Shown: piece by piece, positions 54,027-63,859 of the stretch
Layout of the letters: each line of letters begins with the position of its first letter
Position numbering within the stretch: position 1 is the first letter of the stretch
NCBI GenBank assembly: GCA_031292515.1
Contig: JARLGZ010000081.1
Coordinates: forward strand, 203,659 to 267,658
Reading direction: 5' to 3'
DNA: 64,000 nucleotides
Origin: Puia sp.
GTDB taxonomy: Bacteria; Bacteroidota; Bacteroidia; Chitinophagales; Chitinophagaceae
The notes under the pieces: generated by a model
Databases searched by the model: none
What the model was told of the DNA's origin: nothing
What the model saw: only the letters and a program-made list of their open reading frames with translations
Made by a program: the position numbers and the translations under genes

Positions 54027-57000
54027 ATGGCAATGAAAGGTTTATACGCCCCGGAGTTCGAACGTGATGCCTGCGGTATCGGCTTTGTCGCCAATATCAA
54101 GAGCAACAAATCACACCAGATCGTCTCCGACGCACTAACGATCCTGGAAAATATGGAACACCGCGGAGCATGCGGTTGTGAAAGCAATACCGGGGACGGC
54201 GCCGGTATCATGATTCAGACGCCCCACGAGTTCTTCTTTGACGAATGCGTCAAGCTGGGCATCCACCTTCCCTCCTACGGGAAGTATGGCGTGGGAATGC
54301 TGTTTTTCCCGCATGATATCAGGCTGAAGGAAGAATGCCGCGAAATTTTCAACCGCTCGGCCGAAAAACTGGGCCTGGAAATACTCGGCTACCGCAAAGT
54401 TCCCGTCAACCCGGACCAGATCGGCCCCACAGCCCTTTCTGTTGAACCCGACATGGAACAGGTTTTCGTGGCCTGCCCCGACCACATCAAGGAAGCCGAC
54501 GACTTCGAAAGAAAGCTCTTCCTGCTCCGTAACTACGCCAGCCACACCATCAACAACACCATAAAAAAGGATGCAATCGGCTTTTACGTCGCCTCCCTCT
54601 CCTATAAAACGGTCGTATACAAAGGTCAGCTGACAAGCACCCAGGTCCGGCATTATTTCCCCGATCTCAGTAACAAGCGGATCGTATCGGCCTTCGGCCT
54701 GGTGCATTCCCGCTTTGCCACCAACACCTTCCCTTCCTGGAAACTCGCCCAGCCCTTCCGCTATATCGCCCATAACGGGGAGATCAATACACTGCAGGGC
54801 AACCTGAACTGGCTGAAGACCAGCGAAAAAAGCCTGACGACACCCTATTTCTCCAAAGAAGAAATGGACATGCTGCTGCCGATCATCACCGAAGGTCAGT
54901 CGGACTCGGCCTGCCTGGATAACGTCATAGAACTGCTAACCCTCTGCGGCCGCTCCCTCCCCCATGTGATGATGATGCTGATACCCGAAGCCTGGGACGG
55001 CAACGACCACATGGACCCCGTAAAAAAATCTTTCTACGAATTCCATGCTTCGATCATGGAACCCTGGGACGGCCCGGCCTCTATCAGCTTTACCGACGGC
55101 CGCATCATCGGCGCCACCCTGGACCGCAACGGTCTGCGCCCGTCACGCTACTGCGTTACCACCGACGACCGTGTCATCATGGCCTCCGAGACCGGCGCGC
55201 TGCCCGTCGACCCCGCCCTCATCAAAGAGAAAGGAAGACTGCAGCCAGGCAAGATGTTCGTGGTAGACCTCGAACAGGAACGCATCATCAGCGACGAAGA
55301 ACTGAAAAAGAACATCTGCTCCCAGAAACCCTATGCGGAGTGGCTTAACAAATACAAGATCCGGCTCGAAGAACTGCCCGAACCCCGGGTACTCTTTACC
55401 CACCTGGAACACGACCAGATCTTCAAATACCAGAAAGCATTCGGATATTCCACCGAAGACCTGGAAATGATCATCGCCCCCATGTCCATCGACGGAAAAG
55501 AACCGCTGGGCTCTATGGGAACCGATGTGCCCCTGGCCGTCCTGAGCGACCAGCCCCAGCACCTCAGCAGCTACTTTAAACAACTCTTTGCACAGGTCAC
55601 CAACCCGCCGATAGACCCCATTCGTGAACGCCTGGTGATGTCACTGGCCTCTTTCGTCGGAGGCAACAGCAACCTCCTCGAAGAAGATCCGCTGGCCTGC
55701 CATAGCGTAGCCCTGAAACATCCCGTACTGAATAATCATGAACTGGAAAAGATCCGGAGCATCGACACCGGCGTCTTCCAGGCCAAGACCCTCCAGACCT
55801 ATTTCCGGGCCGACGGGAAGCCGGGATCCCTGCAGGCAGGATTGGACAGGCTCTGCCGCTATGCAGTAGACGCCGTAAACGACGGCTTCGAAGTGCTGAT
55901 CCTATCGGATAGAGCCATCGACTCCGACCACGCCCCCATCCCCTCCCTGCTGGCGACATCCGCCGTTCACCATCACCTGATCCGCAAAGGTTTCCGCGGA
56001 CAGGTCGGCATCATCATAGAAGCCGGGGACGTATGGGAAGTACACCATTTCGCCTGCCTGATCGGCTTCGGCGCAACGGCCATCAACCCCTATCTCGCGC
56101 TGTCCACCATCCGCGACATGAAACTGATGGACAAACTGATCACCGACCAGGACGCCGAACAGCTGAAAAAGAATTATATAAAAGCCGTCAACGATGGCCT
56201 CCTGAAAGTGTTCTCAAAAATGGGAATCTCCACCCTGCAATCTTATCAGGGAGCACAGATATTCGAGATCATCGGTCTGAACAGGGCCGTCGTGGACCGC
56301 TATTTCACCGGAGCCACCTCCCGCATAGAAGGGATGGGCCTGGACGAGATCGCCAGGGAGACCCTCGCCAAACACTACTTCGCCTTCTCACGGAAAGACA
56401 TCCCCGTGGAAAGATTGGTGGTAGGAGGAGTCTACCAGTGGAAACGCAAGGGGGAATTCCACCTCTTCAACCCGCAGACGATCCACCTGCTGCAATATTC
56501 CACGAGAACCAACGACTACCAGACCTTTAAAAAATACTCAAAACTGGTCAACGACCAAAGCGAAAAGGCAGCCACGCTGAGAAGCCTGCTGACCTTTAAG
56601 CCGAATCGGGCCTCCATCCCCATCGACGAAGTCGAGCCGGCAGAGAATATCTATAAACGCTTTGCTACCGGCGCCATGTCCTTCGGCTCCATCTCGCATG
56701 AGGCCCATTCCACCCTGGCCATCGCGATGAACCGCCTTGGCGGGAAAAGCAATACCGGAGAGGGAGGCGAAGACGAACTGCGTTACGAAACACTGCCCAA
56801 TGGCGACTCCATGCGCTCGGCTATCAAACAGGTAGCGTCGGCCCGCTTCGGGGTGACCAGCTATTACCTCTCGATGGCGGACGAACTGCAGATAAAAATG
56901 GCACAAGGCGCCAAGCCCGGCGAAGGCGGCCAGCTGCCCGGACACAAAGTGGATGAGTGGATCGGAAAAGTACGCCACTCCACACCCGGCGTAGGCCTCA

Positions 57001-58541
57001 TCTCGCCCCCGCCCCACCACGATATCTATTCGATCGAAGACCTGGCCCAGCTGATCTTCGACCTGAAGAATTCGAACCGCGCCGCGCGTATCAGCGTCAA
57101 GCTGGTATCCAAAGCCGGCGTCGGAACCATCGCAGCCGGCGTAGCAAAAGCGAAATCGGATGTGATCCTGATCTCCGGCCACGATGGCGGTACAGGCGCC
57201 TCCCCGATCAGTTCCATCAAACATGCCGGCCTGCCCTGGGAACTCGGTCTGGCTGAATCCCACCAGACCCTGGTGAAGAACAAACTCCGCAGCCGCGTCG
57301 TCCTCCAGACAGACGGCCAGCTGAAGACAGGCCGCGACATCGCCATCGCGACCCTGCTCGGGGCCGAAGAATGGGGCGTGGCCACCGCCGCCCTCGTCAC
57401 GGAAGGCTGTATCATGATGCGCAAATGTCACCTGAATACCTGCCCCGTCGGCGTAGCGACGCAAGACCCCGAACTGCGCAAGCGCTTTACCGGGGATGCC
57501 GACCACGTCGTTAACCTCTTCAAGTTCCTCACCCAGGAACTCAGGGAGATCATGGCTGAACTAGGATTCAGGACCATCGAAGAAATGGTTGGCCAGGTGG
57601 ATTGCCTCGACACCCGCGAAAAGATCGACCACTGGAAATATGCTAAACTCGACCTGTCCCCGATCCTCTATAAAGAGCCGGCCTCCCTGTACACAGGCCT
57701 GCACAAAATGGAAGAACAGGATCATGGATTGGAAAATGTCCTGGACTGGCAACTGCTGAAGGCAGCTGGCCCGGCACTCGAAAGCCAGCAGAAAGTGTTC
57801 GCTACCTTCGACATAAAAAATACCGATCGGACAGCCGGCACCATCCTCTCCAATGAGATCTCCAAAAAGTACAAAGGCACAGGCCTCCCGGAAGACACGA
57901 TCCATTTCAAATTCACCGGCACCGCAGGACAAAGCTTCGCCGCCTTTAACACAGCCGGTGTCACGCTTGAACTGGAAGGAGACGCCAACGACTACTTCGG
58001 TAAAGGCCTCTCCGGGGCAAGACTCATCGTCTATCCGTCACAAAACGCCAGCTTCGTTCCCGAAGAGAATATCATCATCGGTAACACGGCGTTTTACGGC
58101 GCCACCTCCGGCGAAGCATTTATCCGCGGAAAAGCCGGAGAAAGATTCAGCGTGCGCAACTCCGGCGTCAGCGCCGTGGTAGAAGGAGTGGGAGATCACG
58201 GTTGCGAATACATGACCGGTGGCAGAGTCGTCATACTCGGGAATACAGGCCGGAACTTCGCGGCAGGTATGAGCGGCGGGATAGCCTATGTCTATGACGT
58301 CAAAGGCCAGTTCCCCGGGTTGTGCAATAAAGAGATGGTAGACCTCGATCCCGTATCGGAGGAAGACACACGTGAGCTGAAGGACATGATCCAAAAACAT
58401 TATGCTTACACAGGCAGCACCGTAGCAAAATTCGTGTTGGATGACTTCGAAAACCAACAAAAGAATTTCGTCAAGGTTTTCCCGAAAGACTATAAAAAAG
58501 TATTGCAGGAGAAGAGCCTGAAACAGAAAGTGAAGTCGTGA
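54027..58541 (+). CDS. gltB: Glutamate synthase large (alpha) subunit
   Basis: About 1504 residues; with GltD it converts glutamine and 2-oxoglutarate into two glutamates. The ATG at 54027 is preferred to a TTG two codons upstream; an ATG two codons later is also possible. The glutaminase nucleophile is Cys16 in [11 protein letters not shown], so a 15-residue propeptide is removed. The amidotransferase domain ([34 protein letters not shown]) is followed by the central domain and the FMN domain ([60 protein letters not shown]). The Fe-S cysteines lie in [20 protein letters not shown], and the C-terminal beta-helix domain has [20 protein letters not shown]. Full length. Confidence 0.98.
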   Translation: MAMKGLYAPEFERDACGIGFVANIKSNKSHQIVSDALTILENMEHRGACGCESNTGDGAGIMIQTPHEFFFDECVKLGIHLPSYGKYGVGMLFFPHDIRLKEECREIFNRSAEKLGLEILGYRKVPVNPDQIGPTALSVEPDMEQVFVACPDHIKEADDFERKLFLLRNYASHTINNTIKKDAIGFYVASLSYKTVVYKGQLTSTQVRHYFPDLSNKRIVSAFGLVHSRFATNTFPSWKLAQPFRYIAHNGEINTLQGNLNWLKTSEKSLTTPYFSKEEMDMLLPIITEGQSDSACLDNVIELLTLCGRSLPHVMMMLIPEAWDGNDHMDPVKKSFYEFHASIMEPWDGPASISFTDGRIIGATLDRNGLRPSRYCVTTDDRVIMASETGALPVDPALIKEKGRLQPGKMFVVDLEQERIISDEELKKNICSQKPYAEWLNKYKIRLEELPEPRVLFTHLEHDQIFKYQKAFGYSTEDLEMIIAPMSIDGKEPLGSMGTDVPLAVLSDQPQHLSSYFKQLFAQVTNPPIDPIRERLVMSLASFVGGNSNLLEEDPLACHSVALKHPVLNNHELEKIRSIDTGVFQAKTLQTYFRADGKPGSLQAGLDRLCRYAVDAVNDGFEVLILSDRAIDSDHAPIPSLLATSAVHHHLIRKGFRGQVGIIIEAGDVWEVHHFACLIGFGATAINPYLALSTIRDMKLMDKLITDQDAEQLKKNYIKAVNDGLLKVFSKMGISTLQSYQGAQIFEIIGLNRAVVDRYFTGATSRIEGMGLDEIARETLAKHYFAFSRKDIPVERLVVGGVYQWKRKGEFHLFNPQTIHLLQYSTRTNDYQTFKKYSKLVNDQSEKAATLRSLLTFKPNRASIPIDEVEPAENIYKRFATGAMSFGSISHEAHSTLAIAMNRLGGKSNTGEGGEDELRYETLPNGDSMRSAIKQVASARFGVTSYYLSMADELQIKMAQGAKPGEGGQLPGHKVDEWIGKVRHSTPGVGLISPPPHHDIYSIEDLAQLIFDLKNSNRAARISVKLVSKAGVGTIAAGVAKAKSDVILISGHDGGTGASPISSIKHAGLPWELGLAESHQTLVKNKLRSRVVLQTDGQLKTGRDIAIATLLGAEEWGVATAALVTEGCIMMRKCHLNTCPVGVATQDPELRKRFTGDADHVVNLFKFLTQELREIMAELGFRTIEEMVGQVDCLDTREKIDHWKYAKLDLSPILYKEPASLYTGLHKMEEQDHGLENVLDWQLLKAAGPALESQQKVFATFDIKNTDRTAGTILSNEISKKYKGTGLPEDTIHFKFTGTAGQSFAAFNTAGVTLELEGDANDYFGKGLSGARLIVYPSQNASFVPEENIIIGNTAFYGATSGEAFIRGKAGERFSVRNSGVSAVVEGVGDHGCEYMTGGRVVILGNTGRNFAAGMSGGIAYVYDVKGQFPGLCNKEMVDLDPVSEEDTRELKDMIQKHYAYTGSTVAKFVLDDFENQQKNFVKVFPKDYKKVLQEKSLKQKVKS

Positions 58542-58881
58542 TGGACCGGACCACAGGGAACCTTTCAAGAATTTGAGAACGCGGAGTCGGCTCTCATGTG
58601 TGACTCAGCCACTCCGTTGTTCTCTGTGGCCCGGATCCGAATCGAAACCTGGATCCCAATTGAAATTCGGATCCAGGTTAAAACCGAATCAAACAAAAAC
58701 CAAAAACCGGATCCCGATTCCGGATTAAACAGATCCCGACTAAATCCGGAACTGAAATCGAAAATGGCATCGGGATCAGAACAAGATCCGGATCGAAGAA
58801 GATCCAGACCGGATAAAACCAAAAATCCTAACACAGAAGAGCCAGACAGAATTGAATAGTTAACAGAATAATTGAATAAAA
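58542..58881 (+). other. Long repetitive gltB-gltD spacer
   Basis: 340 bp. From about 58630 to 58820 it is built of GATCC-centred words (CCGGATCCGAATCG, CTGGATCCCAATTG, TCGGATCCAGG, CCGGATCCCG, AGATCCGGATCG) with A-rich linkers. An 87-codon open frame spans it (58596-58859), but its product is a low-complexity Lys/Pro/Asp/Arg peptide and I do not call a gene. Confidence 0.6.
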
Positions 58882-60351
58882 ATGGGCAAACCCACAGGTT
58901 TCATAGAATTCACCAGAGAACTGCCATCCAAACGCCCCGTACAGGAACGGAAAAATGACTACAAAGAATTCGTTCCGCTATACACCGGCGAAAAATTGAA
59001 CCAGCAGGCCGCCCGCTGCATGAACTGCGGCATCCCATTCTGTCATCATGGTTGCCCGCTCGGTAACGTAATACCGGAGTTCAACGACGCCGTATATCGT
59101 CAGCAATGGCAGGAAGCCTATGAGATCCTTTCCGCTACCAACAACTTCCCCGAATTCACCGGCCGTATCTGTCCCGCACCCTGCGAAAGCAGCTGTGTTC
59201 TCGGCATCAACCAACCAGCGGTAGCCATCGAAGAAATAGAAAAAAACATCATCGAGATCGCCTTTGAAAGAGGCTTCGTAAAAGCCCGGAAGCCCACGAT
59301 CCGGACAGGGAAGAAAGTTGCCGTCGTAGGATCAGGCCCCGCAGGCCTCGCCGCCGCCGCCCAACTGAACAGCGCCGGACATACCGTCACCGTCTATGAA
59401 CGCGACGACCAGCCGGGCGGACTGCTGCGCTATGGCATTCCCGACTTCAAACTCGAGAAATGGGTCGTGGCCAGAAGGGTCAAGCTCCTCGAAGAAGAAG
59501 GGATCACCTTTAAATGCAATGCGAACGTCGGCGTCAATATAAGCATCAACGACCTGCTGAGAGAATTCCATGCCATCGTACTGGCAGGAGGCTCTACCAT
59601 CCCGCGTGACCTGCCCATCCCCGGAAGAGAGCTGAACGGCGTCCACTTCGCCATGGAATTCCTGAAACAGCAAAACAAGAGGGTCAGCGAACTCCCCATC
59701 GAAGGAAAAGATATCCTCGCCGGCAAGAAAAATGTGATCGTGATCGGAGGCGGAGACACCGGCAGCGACTGCGTGGGAACCTCCAACCGCCATGGCGCGA
59801 AATCCATCACCCAATTCGAGCTATTGCCAAAACCACCTTCAGCCAGGACCAACTATATGCCCTGGCCAACCTACCCGATGACCCTGAAGACCTCCTCTTC
59901 CCACGAAGAAGGAGCCGACCGCCAGTGGTCACTGGCCACCAAAGAATTCATCGGCGACGGGAAAGGCAACCTCAAAGGACTTAGAGTGGTCAACCTGGAA
60001 TGGAAATTCACCGAAGAAGGCCGACCCGCCAAATTCGTGGAAGTCCCCGGGACCGAAAGAGAACTCCCCTGCGAACTAGCCTTCCTGGCAATGGGCTTCG
60101 TATCGCCCCAGCACGAAGGCCTGCTCAACGAACTGGGCGTAGAACTCGATGACCGCGGGAACGTCCGGGCTACCGAGAAAGACTACCAGACAAACATAGC
60201 CAAAGTATTTACAGCGGGAGATATGCGCCGGGGCCAGTCACTCGTAGTGTGGGCTATCAGCGAAGGACGCGAGTGCGCACGCAAAGTCGACGAATACCTC
60301 GTCGGACAGTCCCTCCTCGAAAGCAAAGACCAGAGCCTGATCGCCGTATAG
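58882..60351 (+). CDS. gltD: Glutamate synthase small (beta) subunit
   Basis: A 489-residue flavoprotein that passes NADPH electrons to GltB. The N-terminal Fe-S domain has two cysteine clusters: CMNCGIPFCHHGCPLGNVIP (about residues 47-66) and CPAPCESSCVLG (about 97-108). The FAD-binding dinucleotide fold is KVAVVGSGPAGLAAAAQLNS (about 147-166), and the NADPH fold is VIVIGGGDTGSDCVGTSNRH. The C-terminal FTAGDMRRGQSLVVWAISEG completes the FAD site. The length matches the family. It starts at the ATG at 58882 after a 340-bp spacer and ends before a strong terminator. Confidence 0.98.
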   Translation: MGKPTGFIEFTRELPSKRPVQERKNDYKEFVPLYTGEKLNQQAARCMNCGIPFCHHGCPLGNVIPEFNDAVYRQQWQEAYEILSATNNFPEFTGRICPAPCESSCVLGINQPAVAIEEIEKNIIEIAFERGFVKARKPTIRTGKKVAVVGSGPAGLAAAAQLNSAGHTVTVYERDDQPGGLLRYGIPDFKLEKWVVARRVKLLEEEGITFKCNANVGVNISINDLLREFHAIVLAGGSTIPRDLPIPGRELNGVHFAMEFLKQQNKRVSELPIEGKDILAGKKNVIVIGGGDTGSDCVGTSNRHGAKSITQFELLPKPPSARTNYMPWPTYPMTLKTSSSHEEGADRQWSLATKEFIGDGKGNLKGLRVVNLEWKFTEEGRPAKFVEVPGTERELPCELAFLAMGFVSPQHEGLLNELGVELDDRGNVRATEKDYQTNIAKVFTAGDMRRGQSLVVWAISEGRECARKVDEYLVGQSLLESKDQSLIAV

Positions 60352-60396
60352 CAACCCTAATCCGGTGCAGTGCTGCAAAATGACGCAAAATGGCAC

Positions 60397-60433
60397 AAAA
60401 GAAGGATCGATTAATACCGATCCTTCTTTTTTT
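60397..60433 (+). terminator. Rho-independent terminator after gltD
   Basis: AAAAGAAGGATCG (60397-60409) pairs with CGATCCTTCTTTT (60418-60430), a 13-bp stem with an 8-nt loop and a T-run. It is 46 bp past the gltD stop. Confidence 0.9.
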
Positions 60434-61043
60434 ATTCATTCTGGCGCCTCTTTTATATCGTAGATCTACGAACTTTCATTTCGGAGAATACGCTGCACTA
60501 GGGGTCTGTACCTAACAGGTAATAAATTTATCAATAAAAGTGCCGGATAAGCCCTCCAAATCTCAGGAGGATCTACTTCCCCGCCGCATCTTTGTATCAC
60601 AAAAGCCGCCATACCTTAGACCGATACCCGATGAAGAACCCGACGCAAAAAATCCAAAAAATGATCCGTACCCTGATGACAAACCGCCGCCCTAAACGCA
60701 TCATCCTATGAGAAGCCCAACAAGAAGCCCGACACCCCGATCGATCCCTGACCCTAAGAAACATCTGTTTGCACAAGACCGCTATCCTATGACAACCACG
60801 GCTCCCTGATCAACCCAATACCCTGAAAAGAGCGCCGATCCTAAAAAACCAAAACCTGTGAAAACCAACACCCATGAAAACCAACACCTGTGAAAGCCAG
60901 AACCGATGAAAACCGATCCTATGAATCAAAACCAATGGAAATCCCGTCCCCTTGAGAACCACCCACGCACATCCTGTATCCACTATCCTGTGTAACGCAA
61001 AGACCACTGTACCATCCTGCTAACTCATACAGTGACCTGACTG
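60434..61043. other. Convergent intergenic region with degenerate repeats
   Basis: About 610 bp between gltD and amtB. It contains the palindrome CGTAGATCTACG near 60465 and a 26-codon open frame from the ATG at 60631. It also has a long stretch of related words: ATCCTATGA three times (near 60702, 60783, 60917) and GTGAAAACCAACACC / ATGAAAACCAACACC near 60860-60890. No known RNA or protein is recognised; it may be slippage-expanded or decayed sequence. Confidence 0.45.
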
Positions 61044-61073
61044 ACCCGCCCCGACCCGGCGGGTTTCGTTTTT
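61044..61073 (+). terminator. Plus-strand terminator-like hairpin at the amtB 3' end
   Basis: ACCCGCC (61044-61050) pairs with GGCGGGT (61058-61064), followed by TTCGTTTTT. The T-run is on the plus strand and overlaps the amtB stop codon, so it would block transcripts entering amtB from the left. Confidence 0.6.
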
Positions 61074-62400
61074 AAAGCCGTTCGTCGTGTTGGGTCAGAT
61101 CCAGCCCCAACTCCTCTTCCTGCGGAGTAACACGCAAAGGAGAGATCCAATCCACCAGCTTAAAAATGATAAAGCCCATCAGCGTGGCAAAGACCACGAC
61201 GATCAGGCAGCCGGCCGTCTGCCGTATAAAAAAAGAAGTGCCCCCGTAAAACAAACCATCGTTGCCTCCCGGGTTGATTTTTTTGCTCGCAAAAACACCC
61301 GTCATGATCATCCCGACAATACCGCCGATCCCATGACAGGGGAACACATCCAGCGTATCGTCGATTGTCGTCTTCCCCTTCCAGTAGACCGCCGTATTCG
61401 AACAGACCGCGGCAATGAACCCGATAAAAAGACTCTGTGGAACCCCTACATAACCGGCCGCCGGCGTAATCGCTACCAACCCCACAACCGCCCCGATACA
61501 AAAGCCCAGCGCCGAAGGCTTGCGGCCCCTTACGGCATCGAAGAAGATCCACGAGAGACCCGCGGCGGCCGAAGCCGTATTGGTGGTGGCAAAGGCGCTC
61601 ACGGCGAGACTATTGGCGGCAAGTGCGGAGCCCGCATTGAAACCGAACCAGCCAAACCATAAAAGACCCGTCCCCAGCAAAACATAAGGGATCCGCGCAG
61701 GCTTTATCTCCTCCTTCGTGATATGCACTTTTCGCCGCTGTAAGATCACCGCTCCGGCCAGGGCGGCACAACCCGCGGAAATATGCACCACCGTTCCCCC
61801 CGCAAAATCCAACACCCCCAGTTTGTACAGGATGCCGTCAGGATGCCAGGTCCAATGCGCCAGGGGAGCATAAATAAAAAGACTGAAAAACATCATGAAC
61901 AACACATAGGACGAGAAACGAATGCGCTCCGCAGTGGCCCCTACGACCAGGGCGGGCGTAATGATCGCAAATTTCATCTGGAACAGGGCGAACAGAAGCA
62001 GCGGGATGGAAGGCCCCAGGCTCCACGGCTCATGGGCATTGATCCCCCGCATAAACAGGAACTCCCTCGGGTCCCCGATCACCCCATGTATCGACTTCCC
62101 GAACGCCAGCCCGAATCCAATGACCACCCATAGCACACTGATCAGCCCGGTCGCAATAAAACTCTGCAACATCGTCGAGATCACATTCTTCCGTCCGACC
62201 ATCCCCCCATAAAAAAAAGCAAGCCCCGGCGTCATGAGCAACACCAGGGCAGAAGCTATCAACATCCAGGAGATGTCGGCAAAATTATAAACCTTCGACC
62301 CGTCGAAATCGGTATACAAAGGCACAAATATCGCGGCAATAGAGAAGATTCCCAATACAATGAATGGGATATACGCGCCAGTGGTAGTCTTTTGGGCCAT
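61072..62400 (-). CDS. amtB: Ammonium transporter
   Basis: A 442-residue inner-membrane Amt/Rh channel with about 11 hydrophobic helices. It recruits NH4+ and passes NH3. Family motifs: LLMTPGLAFFYGGMVGRKNV (about residues 55-74), APLAHWTWHPDG, and FAGGTVVHISAGCAALAGA with the first pore His. WFGWFGFNAGSALAANSLAV and PCHGIGGIVGMIMTGVFAS, with the second pore His, complete the set. The C-terminal tail (SPLRVTPQEEELGLDLTQHD) matches the P-II-interacting tail. No P-II (glnK) gene is adjacent, unlike the common arrangement. It lies 72 bp below the response regulator gene and faces gltBD. It starts at the ATG at 62400. Confidence 0.97.
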   Translation of the reverse strand: MAQKTTTGAYIPFIVLGIFSIAAIFVPLYTDFDGSKVYNFADISWMLIASALVLLMTPGLAFFYGGMVGRKNVISTMLQSFIATGLISVLWVVIGFGLAFGKSIHGVIGDPREFLFMRGINAHEPWSLGPSIPLLLFALFQMKFAIITPALVVGATAERIRFSSYVLFMMFFSLFIYAPLAHWTWHPDGILYKLGVLDFAGGTVVHISAGCAALAGAVILQRRKVHITKEEIKPARIPYVLLGTGLLWFGWFGFNAGSALAANSLAVSAFATTNTASAAAGLSWIFFDAVRGRKPSALGFCIGAVVGLVAITPAAGYVGVPQSLFIGFIAAVCSNTAVYWKGKTTIDDTLDVFPCHGIGGIVGMIMTGVFASKKINPGGNDGLFYGGTSFFIRQTAGCLIVVVFATLMGFIIFKLVDWISPLRVTPQEEELGLDLTQHDERL

Positions 62401-62472
62401 AAGCAGATTTTATTTTTGAGTAATTAGTTATTTGGGCATGGAATGTCTATTCAGTAATTATATATAATTAAA

Positions 62473-63828
62473 CTATATACAATAATTTAAGCCATATTCT
62501 TCAATTTTACGATAAACCGTGGTAAGTCCGATATTCAGCAACCGCGCAGCTTCCAATTTATTACCTTTCGTGTAGTGCAAGACGCGCTGGATATGCAGCT
62601 TTTCGATGCTTGCCAGGTCAAAGGCGGATAAGGTCTGCAACATGAAATTCTGCTGTGTGTGGAATTCCATGGGCAGGCTGTCCGCTGTCAGTTGCGGACT
62701 GCCCGAGAGAATGACGGCCCTTTCTATCACATTCTTCAATTCCCTGATATTCCCTTTCCAAGGCTGGCGCTCCAATATATACAGAAAATCAGCACTCATG
62801 TCCGTCACCGTCTTATTCATCTTCTCTGAAAAAAGCTTTATAAAATACTTTGCAAGCAAGGAAATATCCTTTTTTCGCTCACGAAGCGGCGGGATCTCCA
62901 GCGCGAACACATTGAGCCGGTAGAAAAGATCCTCCCGGAACCGGCCCTCCCCAACTTCGTTCTTCAGGTTCCTGTTGGTCGCCGAAATCACGCGGACATT
63001 CGCGTTTGTCGGTGAGACAGCCCCTACCTTATAAAATTGATTGGTCTCCAGGACACGTAATAATTTTGCTTGCAGATCGAAATGCATTTCCCCGATCTCG
63101 TCGAGGAACAGGGTTCCCAGGCTGGCCTCCTCGATCAACCCCTTCTTGTCTTTCTGCGCACCCGTAAAGGCGCCTGCCTTATGACCGAATATTTCACTCT
63201 CCAGCAGATCCTTTGAGAAAGCGCTGCAATTAAGAGCAAGAAATGGATAGCCCGCCCGCCGGCTGTTCGCATGGATCGCTTTGGCGAAGAGCTCTTTCCC
63301 CGTCCCGGTCTCCCCAAGCAACAGCACCGTAGTATCGGATGGGGTGACTTTTTGAGCCATGGCGATCGTTTCCCGGATAGCCGGCGATTCACCGATTATA
63401 TTGTCAAAACTGAATGTGTGCGCGACACGCTGCTCCAGGCGACCCAGTTTTTTCTGAAGATGCGCTTTCTCAACAGCATGGGCTACCAGCGGGAGAAGCT
63501 TATCATTATCATCGCCTTTACTGATATAATCGAAAGCTCCGAAGCGCATTGCCTGCACCACATCGGGGATATTTCCATAAGCGGTCAGCAGGATGATCTC
63601 AACATTGGAAAATTTCTGCTTGATATGCCTGGTAAAATCGAGGCCACTCCCGTCCGGTAACCTTACATCGCATACAATAACGTCGATATCCTCCTTATTG
63701 AGCACCCGTATGGCAGATTTCAAATCGGCGGCCTCGAATACCAGGTATCCTTCCAGAGAAAGGATTCTTTTGAGAAGGCCCAAAAGCTTCACTTCATCAT
63801 CCACAACAAGAATATTCCCTGAAGACAT
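62473..63828 (-). CDS. NtrC-family sigma-54-dependent response regulator
   Basis: A 451-residue three-domain activator. The receiver domain is residues 1-120 with the acidic pocket VVDDE and phospho-acceptor Asp54 in VCDVRLPDGSG. The AAA+ domain has Walker A GETGTGKELFAKAIHANSRR, the sigma-54 contact loop GAFTGA, Walker B TLFLDEIGEM and RFREDLFYRLNVF. The C-terminal Fis-type helix-turn-helix is KLEAARLLNIGLTTVYRKIE. The ATG at 63828 is chosen; an upstream GTG would add seven residues. It probably activates nitrogen-responsive genes such as amtB just downstream, but I could not see a -24/-12 site there. Its kinase is not in the window. Confidence 0.95.
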   Translation of the reverse strand: MSSGNILVVDDEVKLLGLLKRILSLEGYLVFEAADLKSAIRVLNKEDIDVIVCDVRLPDGSGLDFTRHIKQKFSNVEIILLTAYGNIPDVVQAMRFGAFDYISKGDDNDKLLPLVAHAVEKAHLQKKLGRLEQRVAHTFSFDNIIGESPAIRETIAMAQKVTPSDTTVLLLGETGTGKELFAKAIHANSRRAGYPFLALNCSAFSKDLLESEIFGHKAGAFTGAQKDKKGLIEEASLGTLFLDEIGEMHFDLQAKLLRVLETNQFYKVGAVSPTNANVRVISATNRNLKNEVGEGRFREDLFYRLNVFALEIPPLRERKKDISLLAKYFIKLFSEKMNKTVTDMSADFLYILERQPWKGNIRELKNVIERAVILSGSPQLTADSLPMEFHTQQNFMLQTLSAFDLASIEKLHIQRVLHYTKGNKLEAARLLNIGLTTVYRKIEEYGLNYCI

Positions 63829-63859
63829 AATAACGATGTGTTTTAGCACTTATCAGACC

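Noticed and set aside
58596..58859. 87-codon plus-strand ORF filling the gltB-gltD spacer
   Set aside because: It translates a degenerate GATCC-type repeat into low-complexity sequence; no start signal or motif supports a protein.
62401..62472. Sigma-54 (-24/-12) promoter before amtB
   Set aside because: No GG-N10-GC pattern with TGGCAC/TTGC resemblance was found in the 72-bp gap on the coding strand.
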